NCBI GenBank assembly: GCA_028284155.1
Contig: JANQSF010000099.1
Coordinates: forward strand, 1-64,000
Length of the DNA: 64,000 bases
Reading direction: 5' to 3'
DNA from: Phycisphaeraceae bacterium
GTDB lineage: Bacteria; Planctomycetota; Phycisphaerae; Phycisphaerales; Phycisphaeraceae
Shown one piece after another: positions 25,671 through 34,986 of the stretch. Numbering within the stretch: the stretch's first letter is position 1; each line of letters starts with the position of its first letter. The notes below the pieces were generated by a model, which saw nothing but the letters and a program-made list of their open reading frames with translations, was not told the origin of the DNA and made no database searches. The position numbers and the translations under genes were made by a program.

Positions 25671-26333
25671 CTACACCTGACCGTCATCCGCCGCCTCGTC
25701 GGCCGGCGGTTCGTTCTCGTCGAGTTGTTCGGTCGAGGGTGTGACCTCTTGCAGGCGTTGATAGTCTTCGACCCGGCCCATGATGGCCAGGAACTGCGCG
25801 CCGGTGAAGACCTGCAAGTCGCTCGAAGCGGGGTACACGCCGACGTACTGCAACTCGCGCGTCGCGTACCGCGGCAGCGGGCCGAGGATGCGTATGGTCA
25901 AACCACCCTTGATGTCGAGGATCTTGACGATCGCGACAGCCAGCGTGCCGCGCGAGATCGCCTCGTTCGCCTCGCCGTCGAAGCCGTTCGGCAACATCCC
26001 GCGCTTGCGCAACTCGGCGACGCGGCCGGCGTAGTCGTCGGCCGGGTCCTGCCCGTCGATGAACAGCAGCAGCGCGTGGAACGCGTCGTCGTGACTCGCG
26101 ACCGGCTGCTCGTTCAACCCGTGCCAGAACTCGACCTGCGAATCGTCGTCGTTGCCGCCGACCGTCGCGGTGAGCGGTTGCTCGACGGTGGCGGTGGTGC
26201 AGGCGGGGAGAAGGCAAAATGCAAAATGCAAAATGCAAAATGCGAAGAAGAGGTACAAACGACGGCTGATGCGCTGCGCGCATCCGTCATTTTGCATTTT
26301 GCATTTTGCATTTTGCATTGAATCAGAACGCAT
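25671..26333 (-). CDS. Lipoprotein whose signal peptide is encoded by a heptamer repeat
   Basis: 220 aa from ATG 26333, which overlaps the end of the upstream porin gene by 11 bp, so translation is probably coupled. The signal has an RR n-region, a Phe/Cys-rich hydrophobic core (LYLFFAFCILHFAFC) and a lipobox LLPAC (Cys45). Both the start region and the hydrophobic core are translations of the inverted GCAAAAT heptamer repeats at 26214-26319. The mature part is soluble, mixed alpha/beta, with an acidic tail (EQLDENEPPADEAADDG), and no known domain. As the repeat unit is 7 nt, gain or loss of a unit would break the frame. It forms an operon with the porin. Confidence 0.75.
   Translation of the reverse strand: MRSDSMQNAKCKMQNDGCAQRISRRLYLFFAFCILHFAFCLLPACTTATVEQPLTATVGGNDDDSQVEFWHGLNEQPVASHDDAFHALLLFIDGQDPADDYAGRVAELRKRGMLPNGFDGEANEAISRGTLAVAIVKILDIKGGLTIRILGPLPRYATRELQYVGVYPASSDLQVFTGAQFLAIMGRVEDYQRLQEVTPSTEQLDENEPPADEAADDGQV
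26214..26319. repeat. Inverted pair of GCAAAAT heptamer tracts
   Basis: Four units of GCAAAAT at 26214-26243 and the reverse complement (GCATTTT units) at 26288-26319, about 44 bp apart. They could pair as a stem of about 30 bp. Both blocks lie in the 5' coding part of the lipoprotein gene and include its alternative start codons. Confidence 0.92.
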
Positions 26334-27795
26334 AAGTCACCCCCGTGAAGAAGAAGTGCCTTGCGTCGTGATCGGTCTCGATCGCCTGGCCGGGGAAGAA
26401 GACGCCGTACCGCACAGCCAGCGACACGTCGCTGGTGACCTGCCAGTTGGCGTAGAAGTCGACCTCGAAGCCGAGGTAGCTGTCGTCGCTGGTCGCCTCG
26501 TCGATCGGCGCGTCGCTGTCCAGCTTGTTGAAAAGGAACAGATTCGTTCCGACCTGTAGCCGTTTGAACATACTTACGCCCGGCAGCGGGACGGTCGAGG
26601 CCCCGACGCGGACCATCGCCAGATTCGACACGTTCGGCGCGAACGCCAGGCCGGTGTTGATCAGGCCGAACGCGTTGAACGCGTCGTCGTCCGTGCCGGT
26701 CGTGTTGCCACCGAAGGTGTTGGTCGTGTGCTCGCGGTCGTCGTCGCCGGTGGCGAAGAGCAACTCAAGCGACAGGCGGGTGTGGTGCTCGTCCTGCAGG
26801 AGATAGTCGAGGCGAATGTCCGCGGCGAAGGCGCCAATGTCGTCGCGTGTCTGATCGATCGACGTGGCGGTCAGCGGGTCGAAACTGTTCGAGAACGTCT
26901 CGCCGCCCTGGTACACCAGCTCAACCGTGTAAAGGATGTTGTCGCCGAGGTTGCCGCTGGAGCCAAAGCCGACATAGAAACTGTCGTAGTGGTACCGCGT
27001 CGGCAGGACGGGCAGGCCCGGGTCGTCGACGCGTAGCGACGCGAGCGGGTCTTCGTTGAAGTCCATGTCGTTCGCGTCTTTCTGCACCAGGCCGTACACG
27101 AACGGCCGATGCTCCGGAACGACCTGCCAGGCGAGCATGCCGCCGACGAAGTCGCGCTTCGTGTCGCCGTCGAAACCGGGACGCGAGCTGTCGATATCGA
27201 CCGTGCTCTCGCGCGTGCGACCTGCCACTACGTCGAGGATCCACTTCTCGATTTCGAAGCGGCCGGTGACGCCGTCGATCTCCTGGCTGAATGTCAGGCC
27301 GTTCGCCCAGTGGACGAGCTGTCGGCCGCCCTTGAACTGGATGTTCCAGTCCATCGGCGTGTCGCGGTACGCGGCCATGTACCGCTGCAGGTCGAACTTG
27401 TAGTAAGCACGGTCGAGTGTCGGCTCGGTCCAGTCGTCGCCGTGGCCGTCGAAGTCGTCGCCGGTGTTCCAATCGCGGTAGCTTGTGCGAGCACGAACGA
27501 AGAACTCGTGCACGTTGTCGATGTTCAGGCGGGCGTAGGCGTTGAGGTCGGACTGACGGAGGATATGGGTCTCCTGGTCCGGGTCGTCGATGGCCAGGAA
27601 GTTGAACGAGAAGAAGCCACCGATGTCGAGCAAAGCCCGCTGCTCGGTCGGGATGGACTGGTCGGCCCGCAGGCGCGTGTCACGCTGGATCTGCTCAAGC
27701 TGGCGCTCGAACCGCTCCAGATCGACCTGGGCATAGGCTGGCTGAGCCGCAAGCAGCAACGCCGCCAAGACCAGGCCCGTCATGGTGGTTTTCAT
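26323..27795 (-). CDS. Alginate-export-type outer-membrane beta-barrel protein
   Basis: 490 aa from ATG 27795 (a TTG nine bases upstream is possible). Signal peptide TGLVLAALLLAAQPAYAQ, then a short coiled-coil stretch, then a large barrel with alternating aromatic strands: LNAYARLNIDNVHEFFVRAR, PTLDRAYYKFDL, GRQLVHWANGL, GGMLAWQVV, ending in HFFFTGVTYAF with the C-terminal Phe needed for barrel assembly. The arrangement matches the AlgE-like alginate export family, found widely in planctomycetes as anion or glycan porins. The substrate is not predictable. The lipoprotein gene overlaps its 3' end. Confidence 0.85.
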   Translation of the reverse strand: MKTTMTGLVLAALLLAAQPAYAQVDLERFERQLEQIQRDTRLRADQSIPTEQRALLDIGGFFSFNFLAIDDPDQETHILRQSDLNAYARLNIDNVHEFFVRARTSYRDWNTGDDFDGHGDDWTEPTLDRAYYKFDLQRYMAAYRDTPMDWNIQFKGGRQLVHWANGLTFSQEIDGVTGRFEIEKWILDVVAGRTRESTVDIDSSRPGFDGDTKRDFVGGMLAWQVVPEHRPFVYGLVQKDANDMDFNEDPLASLRVDDPGLPVLPTRYHYDSFYVGFGSSGNLGDNILYTVELVYQGGETFSNSFDPLTATSIDQTRDDIGAFAADIRLDYLLQDEHHTRLSLELLFATGDDDREHTTNTFGGNTTGTDDDAFNAFGLINTGLAFAPNVSNLAMVRVGASTVPLPGVSMFKRLQVGTNLFLFNKLDSDAPIDEATSDDSYLGFEVDFYANWQVTSDVSLAVRYGVFFPGQAIETDHDARHFFFTGVTYAF

Positions 27796-27881
27796 GAGAT
27801 TCAAGGCTTATTCCCCACTTCGACCAGATAGGCCCGCATTGTAGCGGATCGGGGGCTGGGATACCAACGTCCCGAGGTCGG

Positions 27882-27916
27882 CCCCAAAAACACAGCCCCG
27901 GCACGTGGCCGGGGCT
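27882..27916 (-). terminator. Intrinsic terminator after the 27.9-kb PEP-CTERM gene
   Basis: The 9-bp stem AGCCCCGGC / GCCGGGGCT (27894-27916) is followed on the minus strand by GTGTTTTTGG. The stem resembles REP family E hairpins, so this may be a hairpin repeat serving as terminator. Confidence 0.65.
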
Positions 27917-27942
27917 GGAAGGAGTCTGGTTTGGGCTTGAAC

Positions 27943-28716
27943 TCAAGCCGCTCGGTGGCGTCGGCGGGCGACCAACACGCCGAGGCCCATCAAGCCGAGC
28001 GTGGCGGTCATGGGCTCGGGAACAATCGGCTCGTCGCCGAAGGCAACAAGGTCGATCGCCAAGTCGCCGCCATCGGGCGTTGTGATCATGATGTTGATGT
28101 TCTCAACCAAGGCACCGGTGTACATCGGAGCGAAGTCTTCAAAGGGAATGAAGACGTACGGGGCGGGGTGCGTGAAACTCGGGAACGTGCCGACGTAATC
28201 CACCGCGCTGTCGTCGGTCAGTGTGACCTTGAAGCTCGTGCCGGTCGCCGACGGGTCAGACGATACAAACGCGAGGAAGCCATCGTTCGTGCCGCCGTCG
28301 GTCAGATCGACGCCCGCGATACCCGCATAATCGACCACCACCATCGCGGCATGGTTTTCGTCGGTCGTGATACTCAGCGCATCGCTTTGCAACCCAATAT
28401 TGAAGGCGGTCTGCACGAGCACGATGCGCCCGTCAGGCATTCCCATGGCACCTGGCGTCACTGACAAGGTCGCGGTACGTGTACCGATCAACTCATTGGT
28501 GACGGTGGGTGTGTCAGGCCCATCCACCAGCTTCAAGATCGGGATGCCAGGCACGTCGCCCATCTTGACGTTCTCATTGGACTCGCCGTCGACAAACGTT
28601 CCCAAGTCATCATTGAATGGGTCGAGGACAATCGTCGTGGCCGAGACGGTTTGACCAACCATCGCGATCACAGCGACAATCGCCATGCACAGGTACGAAG
28701 ATCTCACTCTTAGCAT
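27943..28716 (-). CDS. PEP-CTERM exported protein
   Basis: 257 aa from ATG 28716, with AGGGAG about 9 nt upstream; the longer frame upstream crosses the promoter. The signal peptide is SYLCMAIVAVIAMVGQTVSA. The body is a beta-sandwich-like domain with many Asp/Gly loops. The sorting tail is VPEPMTATLGLMGLGVLVARRRH. It is likely a secreted, exosortase-processed envelope protein. No catalytic residues are seen. It has its own terminator and probably its own promoter. Confidence 0.88.
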   Translation of the reverse strand: MLRVRSSYLCMAIVAVIAMVGQTVSATTIVLDPFNDDLGTFVDGESNENVKMGDVPGIPILKLVDGPDTPTVTNELIGTRTATLSVTPGAMGMPDGRIVLVQTAFNIGLQSDALSITTDENHAAMVVVDYAGIAGVDLTDGGTNDGFLAFVSSDPSATGTSFKVTLTDDSAVDYVGTFPSFTHPAPYVFIPFEDFAPMYTGALVENINIMITTPDGGDLAIDLVAFGDEPIVPEPMTATLGLMGLGVLVARRRHRAA

Positions 28717-29125
28717 TTCCGATGACTCCCTACGTTTTCCCGGTACATCTTTCATTCCCTGCCCGCCTTTCCACTCCAAACTTGAAGCGAAGTGACCCGC
28801 AGGCCTATCTCGATCCAACACGATCTTACCAGCATACACAGCCCTTTGCAAGACATTCCGAAGCCTGTTCGGCTTTTTTTGCAGCTTCTACCGAAACTTT
28901 ACAGTGCTGTCTCGCCCAAGGCCCTGTTTTTCATGCACTTGCGCCCAATTGTACCGATTAACACGACCGTCTTAAGCTTGGTAATCTGGGCAAACTACAT
29001 CGCTCAATTCGCCGCCGAATCCTTTGTCACAGCCTTGTCACGAAGAGGAACCGATCGGCCTGCGACACGTCTATTGAAGACAGTTGGCCACGATCAGGAA
29101 CCGCCACCCGAACCGGAGTTCGCCC
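28717..29125. other. Divergent promoter region with a terminator-like hairpin
   Basis: A 409-bp space, AT-richer than average. On the minus strand TTGCAA-N17-TAAGAT (about 28820-28857) could drive the PEP-CTERM gene. On the plus strand AAGCC-TGTTC-GGCTT followed by a T-run (about 28861-28880) looks like a small intrinsic terminator with no obvious gene before it, so a short transcript is possible. No coding frame is convincing. Confidence 0.4.
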
Positions 29126-31552
29126 ATGTCCGCCCTTCGCGTCCCCTTCGTCATCCTGTTGGCGCTCTTCATGCTCACTTCGCCCGCGTTGGCTGACGGG
29201 TTGATCGTCATCACCAAACGCCACCCGCATCCGCACCCGCACCCTGTCCCGCCCCGGCCGCACCCGCGACCGATGCCACGCTACTCATTCGCCCCGCTGG
29301 CGGTCGAGTACCACCACGTCAATGTCACGATCAAAGACCAGGTCGCCACCACCGAGGTCGACCAGGTCTTCTACAACCCGAACAACGCCCGGCTCGAGGG
29401 GCACTACATCTTCCCCATCCCCGTGGGCGCGCAGATCGACAAGTTCGAGATGGACATCAATGGCAAGATGCAGCAGGCCGAGCTGCTCGACGCACATAAG
29501 GCCCGCAAGATCTACGAAGACATCGTCCGCAAGATGAAAGACCCGGCCCTGATGGAGTACGCCGGCCAGGGCATGTTCAAAGTCCGCATCTTCCCGATCG
29601 AGCCGCACAGCAAGAAACGCGTCAAGATCAAATACACGCAGGTGCTCAACTCCGACACCGGCCTGGTCGAATACGTCTACCCGCTGAACACCGAGAAGTT
29701 TTCCAGCGACCTGATCAAGAGCGTGAGCGTCAAGTGCACGCTCGAGACGACTCGGCCGATCAAGTCGATCTACTCGCCCAGCCACGACATCGAGATCAAG
29801 CGTAAGGGCGGCAAGCACGCGGTTGTCGGCTTCGAGGCCAAGAACGTTCGGCCGGACACCGACTTCAAGCTGTTCTTCAACACGCCGACCAAGAAGGGCG
29901 ACATCGGCCTGAACCTGCTGACCTACAACAGCAAGGACGACGGCGAGAAGGCCGGCTACTTCATGCTGCTCGCGTCGCCGGGCGTTGATGTGGACGAGAG
30001 CAAGATCGTCAAGAAAGACGTGGTCGTCGTGCTCGATACGTCCGGCTCGATGGCGGGCAAGAAGCTCGACCAGGCGAAGAAGGCGCTCAACTTTGTCATC
30101 GCCAACCTTAATAAGGGCGACCGGTTCGAGGTCATCCGCTTCTCGACCGAGGCCGAGCTGCTGTTCGGCGACCTCGTCGATACCGGCAAGGGCAACCGCG
30201 ACAAGGCGACACAGTTCGTAGCTGACCTCCGCCCCATCGGCGGCACGGCCATCCACGACGCGTTGACACAGGCCTCGACGTTGGTCAACAACCGCAAGGG
30301 CAACGACGCCAAACGCCCCGGCTTGATCATCTTCCTGACCGACGGCCGACCCACCATTGGCCCGACGGGCGAAAACGATATCGTCAAGGCCGTCGAGTCG
30401 AAGACCAAGGGCAAGAGCGTCCGCGTGTTCAGCTTCGGCATCGGCAACGACATCAACACCCACCTGCTCGACAAGATCACCGAAACGACCCGTGCGGTCA
30501 GCGCCTACGTCCTGCCCGAAGAGGACATCGAGCTGAAGGTTTCAAACTTCTACAGCAAGATCAATCACCCGGTCATGGCCGACGTGAAGCTCAAGATCAA
30601 CGGCATCAAGACCAGCGCCGTGTACCCCAACCCGATGCCCGACCTGTTCAAGGGCGACCAGCTCATCGCGTTCGGCCGATACACCGGCGACGGCGATGCG
30701 GCGATCATTCTCGAAGGCAACGTCAACGGCAAGCCGACCAAGGTCGTGTTTGAACGCTCCTTCCCCGGCGCGTCGCAACCGAACGCCGATCAGCACGACT
30801 TCGTCCCCCGCCTGTGGGCGACACGGCGTGTGGGTTACCTGCTGGACGAGATCCGCCTGCGCGGCGAGTCGACCGAACTGAAGAACGAAGTGACCCGCCT
30901 CGCCCGGCAGTACGGCATCGTCACGCCTTACACCGCCTACCTGATCGTCGAGGACGAGCGTCGCCGCAACATCCCGGCCGTGTCGCAGACGCTGCGCGAC
31001 CTGGGTTCGGACGGCGCGGCCCGACGCGAGTTGGCCAAGAGCTACGACGACCTGGCCCGCAAGACGGGCGCCGAGTCGGTCGGCAACGCGCGTTCGGGGC
31101 TCGCGCTCAAGAGCGCCCAGAACGCGCAAGAGTTGTTCCGCGCCGACGCCGAATCGCGTCAGGGTCAGGCCGCCGCCAAGCCGGCGCCAACGACCGCGCC
31201 GCGCGCTCCCGTCGCCGACGCGGCCGACGCGCAACGTGCCCGCGGCAACCGCTACTACGCCGGCGCCAAGCGCGACCTGGACGGCCGAACCGTCGCCGGC
31301 AAGGACGCCAACGAAGCGACGAACGACGTCCGCTACGTCAAGGGGCGGTCGTTCTACCGCAACGGCAAGCAGTGGGTCGACAGCAACGTGCAGTCGCTCG
31401 CTGACAAGAAGGCCAAGCTCGTCCGCGTGCAGTTCAACACCGAAGCGTACTTCGAGCTGCTCAAGAAGCATAAGAACGCGCACGAGTGGCTGAGCCAGAG
31501 CCGCAACGTTCAGCTCGCGCTGGGCGACACGATCTATGAGGTGTACGAGTAA
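29126..31552 (+). CDS. VIT and von Willebrand A domain secreted protein
   Basis: 808 aa from ATG 29126 with GGAG seven nt upstream. After the signal peptide (PFVILLALFMLTSPALA) comes a His/Pro-rich segment (RHPHPHPHPVPPRPHPRP), then a VIT domain (about 55-185: TTEVDQVFYNPNNARLEG, LEGHYIFPIPVGAQID, AHKARKIYEDIVRK). A vWA domain follows (about 300-470) with the MIDAS motif DTSGSMAGK, Thr in PIGGTAIHDAL and Asp in IFLTDGRP, all intact. The C-terminal 330 residues are Ala/Arg/Lys-rich. VIT-vWA proteins in planctomycetes are usually envelope proteins of unknown role. The His-rich tract may bind metal. Confidence 0.9.
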   Translation: MSALRVPFVILLALFMLTSPALADGLIVITKRHPHPHPHPVPPRPHPRPMPRYSFAPLAVEYHHVNVTIKDQVATTEVDQVFYNPNNARLEGHYIFPIPVGAQIDKFEMDINGKMQQAELLDAHKARKIYEDIVRKMKDPALMEYAGQGMFKVRIFPIEPHSKKRVKIKYTQVLNSDTGLVEYVYPLNTEKFSSDLIKSVSVKCTLETTRPIKSIYSPSHDIEIKRKGGKHAVVGFEAKNVRPDTDFKLFFNTPTKKGDIGLNLLTYNSKDDGEKAGYFMLLASPGVDVDESKIVKKDVVVVLDTSGSMAGKKLDQAKKALNFVIANLNKGDRFEVIRFSTEAELLFGDLVDTGKGNRDKATQFVADLRPIGGTAIHDALTQASTLVNNRKGNDAKRPGLIIFLTDGRPTIGPTGENDIVKAVESKTKGKSVRVFSFGIGNDINTHLLDKITETTRAVSAYVLPEEDIELKVSNFYSKINHPVMADVKLKINGIKTSAVYPNPMPDLFKGDQLIAFGRYTGDGDAAIILEGNVNGKPTKVVFERSFPGASQPNADQHDFVPRLWATRRVGYLLDEIRLRGESTELKNEVTRLARQYGIVTPYTAYLIVEDERRRNIPAVSQTLRDLGSDGAARRELAKSYDDLARKTGAESVGNARSGLALKSAQNAQELFRADAESRQGQAAAKPAPTTAPRAPVADAADAQRARGNRYYAGAKRDLDGRTVAGKDANEATNDVRYVKGRSFYRNGKQWVDSNVQSLADKKAKLVRVQFNTEAYFELLKKHKNAHEWLSQSRNVQLALGDTIYEVYE

Positions 31553-31564
31553 TCTGAATTGAGA

Positions 31565-31591
31565 CCCTCCCCGGTCGCAGGACCGGGGAGG
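31565..31591 (+). terminator. Strong hairpin after the VIT-vWA gene
   Basis: The arms CCCTCCCCGGTC and GACCGGGGAGGG with a short loop begin 12 bp after the stop codon. There is no T-run, so it may act as a Rho-assisted terminator or mRNA 3' stabiliser. Confidence 0.5.
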
Positions 31592-31600
31592 GCGTGTCCC

Positions 31601-31751
31601 TTCAGCCCCGGCCTCCGGCCGGGGACCGGATACGGACGGCGTGCGCCGTGCAATCTTGACGACCGACTAACACCGAACGCCGCCCGGCACGTGCCCGCCG
31701 TGATGTTGCCGAACGCTGCACGTTTGTCCCCGGCCAGAGGCCGGGGCTGAA
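31601..31751. repeat. REPIN-like inverted pair, family E
   Basis: TTCAG with CCCCGGCC-TCC-GGCCGGGG and AC at 31601; the inverted partner at 31726-31751 has the loop changed (complement of CTC). It lies between the VIT-vWA gene and the next secreted protein gene. Confidence 0.85.
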
Positions 31752-31789
31752 GGGGGGGGTCGGACGGGGTCGCGTTACAGGAGTCCGCG

Positions 31790-32938
31790 ATGCATACTCG
31801 AACGACACTCGCCGCCGTACTGATCCTCGGAACACTCCTCACCACCGCGTCGACGGTCCACGCCGAAGGCGCGTCGCTGGCGGCGTTGGTGAAAGCGCCG
31901 CCACACCCTCCAACGCTCATCTCGAAGGGTGACGGATTCGAACTCTGGCTCGAAGCGGGGACCGTGCAGGGCGACCGGATCGAAACCGTGATCCGCGCGG
32001 GCTACACCCTGTCGCGCAAGTCGACAAAAGAAGACGGCCGAACGATCCACTTCTCGACAGGCCTAATCCGGACGGGCCACCGGCGACCCACGTACTTCGA
32101 CGGCCGCATCGTCGGCATCGCGCAGGACAAGGAGCGGCTGTACGTCGTTCTGTATCAACAACAATTCCACGGCGCACGACCTGTCGGCAATGAAGACCCA
32201 CGCCTGATGAGCACGGGCAAGCAGTATCGCCTCTATGTGTACGGCCACGCCGACGGCAAACTGTGGGCGATGCACAGCTTTAGCAACGCCCCGCGCATCC
32301 CGCCCCGCGTGCTCGGCGAGGTTACCACGCCCGGCGTGATCAAGAACCCGCCGAGCAAGGGCGTCGTCATCGCGTTCGGCCAAAAGCTGACGTTCGAGGG
32401 CAAGAAGCTGGCCAAGGTCGAACCCGAGTCGCCCGGCGTCGATCCGAAGGTGTATGCCGCCAAGGCCGAGAACGCGAAGTGGCAATGGGAAGACGCCAAG
32501 TCGAGCACGGAGCAGTCGGCCAAGCGCTACAAGGGCGATTACAAGGTAACGGCCGAACGCGAAAGCGTTGACGCCCCCCCGTGGGCGGAATTGACCGTCC
32601 GCGTCAAGAAAGGCGACGACCTGCGCTTCGAGCAGAAGGCCCATCACCAGACACCGTTTCACATCGTCGGCGACGTGCTGTACTACGTCGACTACCACCT
32701 GCACGCCAACGGCACACGCTTCGTCGCGTACGACCTGAAACAGAAGCGCCGTATCTACCACGTCATGCTCAAGGGCGTCGGCTCGGTCCCGCACTTCCGT
32801 TACAACAACCGTGTCACGTTCGACACCGACGGCAAGGTCGCGGTGATCTACGGCCGAGAGTCGGTCGGGCGGTACGTCGAGTTCGTTGACCTGAAAACCG
32901 GCGCGACGGTTGGGCATAAACGGTTCAACGACAAGTAA
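31790..32938 (+). CDS. Secreted hypothetical protein, 382 aa
   Basis: Starts at ATG 31790 with AGGAG about 7 nt upstream. Signal peptide LAAVLILGTLLTTASTVHA. The mature part has beta-propeller-like strands (YFDGRIVGIAQDKERLYVVLYQQQ, GDVLYYVDYHLHANGTRFVAYDLKQK) and a charged middle. No catalytic motif or known domain is clear. It is followed after 60 bp by another secreted protein gene on the same strand, so the two may be co-expressed. Function unknown. Confidence 0.85.
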   Translation: MHTRTTLAAVLILGTLLTTASTVHAEGASLAALVKAPPHPPTLISKGDGFELWLEAGTVQGDRIETVIRAGYTLSRKSTKEDGRTIHFSTGLIRTGHRRPTYFDGRIVGIAQDKERLYVVLYQQQFHGARPVGNEDPRLMSTGKQYRLYVYGHADGKLWAMHSFSNAPRIPPRVLGEVTTPGVIKNPPSKGVVIAFGQKLTFEGKKLAKVEPESPGVDPKVYAAKAENAKWQWEDAKSSTEQSAKRYKGDYKVTAERESVDAPPWAELTVRVKKGDDLRFEQKAHHQTPFHIVGDVLYYVDYHLHANGTRFVAYDLKQKRRIYHVMLKGVGSVPHFRYNNRVTFDTDGKVAVIYGRESVGRYVEFVDLKTGATVGHKRFNDK

Positions 32939-32998
32939 CACGGCCCTGTGAGCAGCTCCGCAGGCCGCTGACCACACCACAGCTTGGAGGTCGCCTTT

Positions 32999-33931
32999 AT
33001 GGTGTACATCCCCCTATACCACGTGACGGTGATCGCCGCGACCGCCGTTTTGATCTGCGCGGTCACACTGAACGCTCAGGACAAGTCCGACCGCAAGGCG
33101 GACAACGATCTCGCCGCACTCAAGAAGCAGAACGCCGAGTTGCGCGCCATGGTCGACCTGCTTTCCGAGCAACTGGAAGGCACAGCCCGACCGATCAACC
33201 TCGGCAGAACGTCGTTTGCGGCCGTCAACGCGTCGGGTGTCAACGGCGGGCGTGGATTGGCCAACAAGTTCTACGGCGTCGTCAATGCTTTCGACGACGG
33301 CGAGAACGTTCACAACAACATCAACTACACCTACTGGCTGAGCGGGGGCAACATCGGCAACTGGATCGACGTCAATTTCGACGTGCCGGTCACGGTCAAG
33401 TCCATCCACGTCGAGGGCGCGCCTCCGTTCGTCGCCAAGCTGACGTTCCAAAAAGGCGGCGAACACATCACCGACAAGTCGGACGGCAGGGTCAAGTTCG
33501 ACGATGCGCAACGCGGTGTGACGTCCATCCGGCTGACGTTCCAGATGCCGCAGGGCAACTGCAAAGTTCACGAGGTGCGCGTGATGGGCTACGCGCCGAT
33601 CGGCATCAAGTACGCCGTCGGCCGACCACGCGTCGCGTTTGATCAGTCGGCCGCGCTCGTGGAGGCAAATGAAGCGTTCCGCGAGTGGGCGGCGCAGTTG
33701 ACGCGATCGACGCCACGGGTCGAAAAGGATGGGATGGATTTTGTGGTCACTTACTCGCGGGAAGGATTGGACCTGTGCCAAGTACTGGTCACACGTGAGG
33801 GCAAGGTTACGCTGATGCCGCGCGTCGAACTCAAGCCACTGCGTCAGGCCGTTCGCGCAGCCACGGAATCGCCGCCGATAGACGCGAGCCAGCCGGGTAC
33901 GGCTCCCGCTCCCGAACCCGGCACTCCGTGA
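32999..33931 (+). CDS. Secreted/anchored protein with discoidin-like domain
   Basis: 310 aa. Start ATG 32999 is set by GGAGG 8 nt upstream; the TTG at 32984 overlaps that site. A hydrophobic N-terminus (YHVTVIAATAVLICAVTL) is followed by a short coiled coil (LAALKKQNAELRAMVDLLSEQ) and then a beta-sandwich (about 65-205) with NIGNWIDVNFDVPVTVKSIHVEG, which recalls the galactose-binding/F5-8 type C (discoidin) fold. The C-terminus is Pro-rich. It may bind glycans; this rests on pattern only. Confidence 0.75.
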   Translation: MVYIPLYHVTVIAATAVLICAVTLNAQDKSDRKADNDLAALKKQNAELRAMVDLLSEQLEGTARPINLGRTSFAAVNASGVNGGRGLANKFYGVVNAFDDGENVHNNINYTYWLSGGNIGNWIDVNFDVPVTVKSIHVEGAPPFVAKLTFQKGGEHITDKSDGRVKFDDAQRGVTSIRLTFQMPQGNCKVHEVRVMGYAPIGIKYAVGRPRVAFDQSAALVEANEAFREWAAQLTRSTPRVEKDGMDFVVTYSREGLDLCQVLVTREGKVTLMPRVELKPLRQAVRAATESPPIDASQPGTAPAPEPGTP

Positions 33932-33963
33932 TCGGCAATGCAGCCCGGTCGACCGGCGTGGAT

Positions 33964-34977
33964 TCAAGCCAAGAATCGATCGCGCCCCTGCACGAGCGAC
34001 GCGATCTTTCGATCCGCGACGCTGCGTTTGAGCATCCAGAACCCGCAGTCGGGATGGACCCACCTCACTCGGCCCGCGCCGAGCACGCGTTCGGCGGCCT
34101 CGATCGACCGCGCGATCTCGTCGGGCGTTTCGACGTGGTTGACCTTGATGTCGACGACGCCGATGCCGACCGCGATCTCGGGTTTGATGTCTTTCAGCGC
34201 ATTCAGGTCGTCAGCCGGGCGGTGCGCCAGTTCGAGCACGAGGTGGTCGCAGTGCAGTGCGTTGAGGAAGTCGATCAGCTTTGACCATTCGCCGGTCTGG
34301 ATTGTCTGACCGCCGTAGTTGCCGAAGCAGAAGTGCACAGCCCGTTCCGTTCCATCGTCGATCGCGTCAAGGACGATGTTCATTGCCTGCGCGGCCAGCG
34401 GGCCGTCGTCCGGGTTGCCGGGGATGTTGGCCTCGTCGACCTGCACACAGGCGCACGGCAGGCCACGCACCTGGTCGGCGATGACGCGCGCCACGGCCAA
34501 CGTGAGCTGCGCGAAGTCGTTGTAGTGCGTGTCGTGCAGCGTGCGCGAAAGCATGTACGGGCTGGTGACCGTGAACTTCAGTGGGCCGTTGGCGACACCC
34601 GTCGCCCGCTGACAATCCGACAGCAGGTCGAGCGCGCCCTCGCCGAGCGGGCCTTCCACGACGGCCGCCGGCTTGGCGCGGAAGGCCATCGACTGCTTCC
34701 GCCGGTACGCCTCGATCTCGCTGCGGCCGAGGTCGGCCCGGCAGCCCGACATCGGCCGAACGAAGTAGTCGATCATGCCGTTCGTGTCGGGGTGGTTCAC
34801 GTCGAACCGGTAGAGCTCGCCGTCGGTCGGCAGGTCGATGCCGGCCTGCCGCTGCGCGTCGATCACGACGCGCGTCGCGTCGACGACCGCCTGCTCGCTG
34901 GGCAGCGCGGCGAGCCAATCGGGCACGGGGTAGGAGCCGACGGTCGTGGTACGGATCGCTGGGGTGGAATCGCTCAT
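33964..34977 (-). CDS. Core MetE-type (cobalamin-independent methionine synthase-like) methyltransferase
   Basis: 337 aa, equal to the MetE C-terminal catalytic domain alone. The TTTVGSYPVPDWL N-terminus and Zn ligands HxC (HFCFGNYGG), Glu (VLELAHRP) and Cys (VHPDCGFWML) are intact. The AIGIGVVDIK-type strand (VGIGVVDIKVNHVETPDEI) is typical. Lacking the folate-binding N-terminal half, it belongs with core-MetE proteins that use other methyl donors. It acts in the cytoplasm, probably in methionine synthesis or methyl transfer. TACAAT lies nine nt before ATG 34977, suggesting a leaderless message. Confidence 0.85.
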   Translation of the reverse strand: MSDSTPAIRTTTVGSYPVPDWLAALPSEQAVVDATRVVIDAQRQAGIDLPTDGELYRFDVNHPDTNGMIDYFVRPMSGCRADLGRSEIEAYRRKQSMAFRAKPAAVVEGPLGEGALDLLSDCQRATGVANGPLKFTVTSPYMLSRTLHDTHYNDFAQLTLAVARVIADQVRGLPCACVQVDEANIPGNPDDGPLAAQAMNIVLDAIDDGTERAVHFCFGNYGGQTIQTGEWSKLIDFLNALHCDHLVLELAHRPADDLNALKDIKPEIAVGIGVVDIKVNHVETPDEIARSIEAAERVLGAGRVRWVHPDCGFWMLKRSVADRKIASLVQGRDRFLA

Positions 34978-34986
34978 GGGGCGGGG

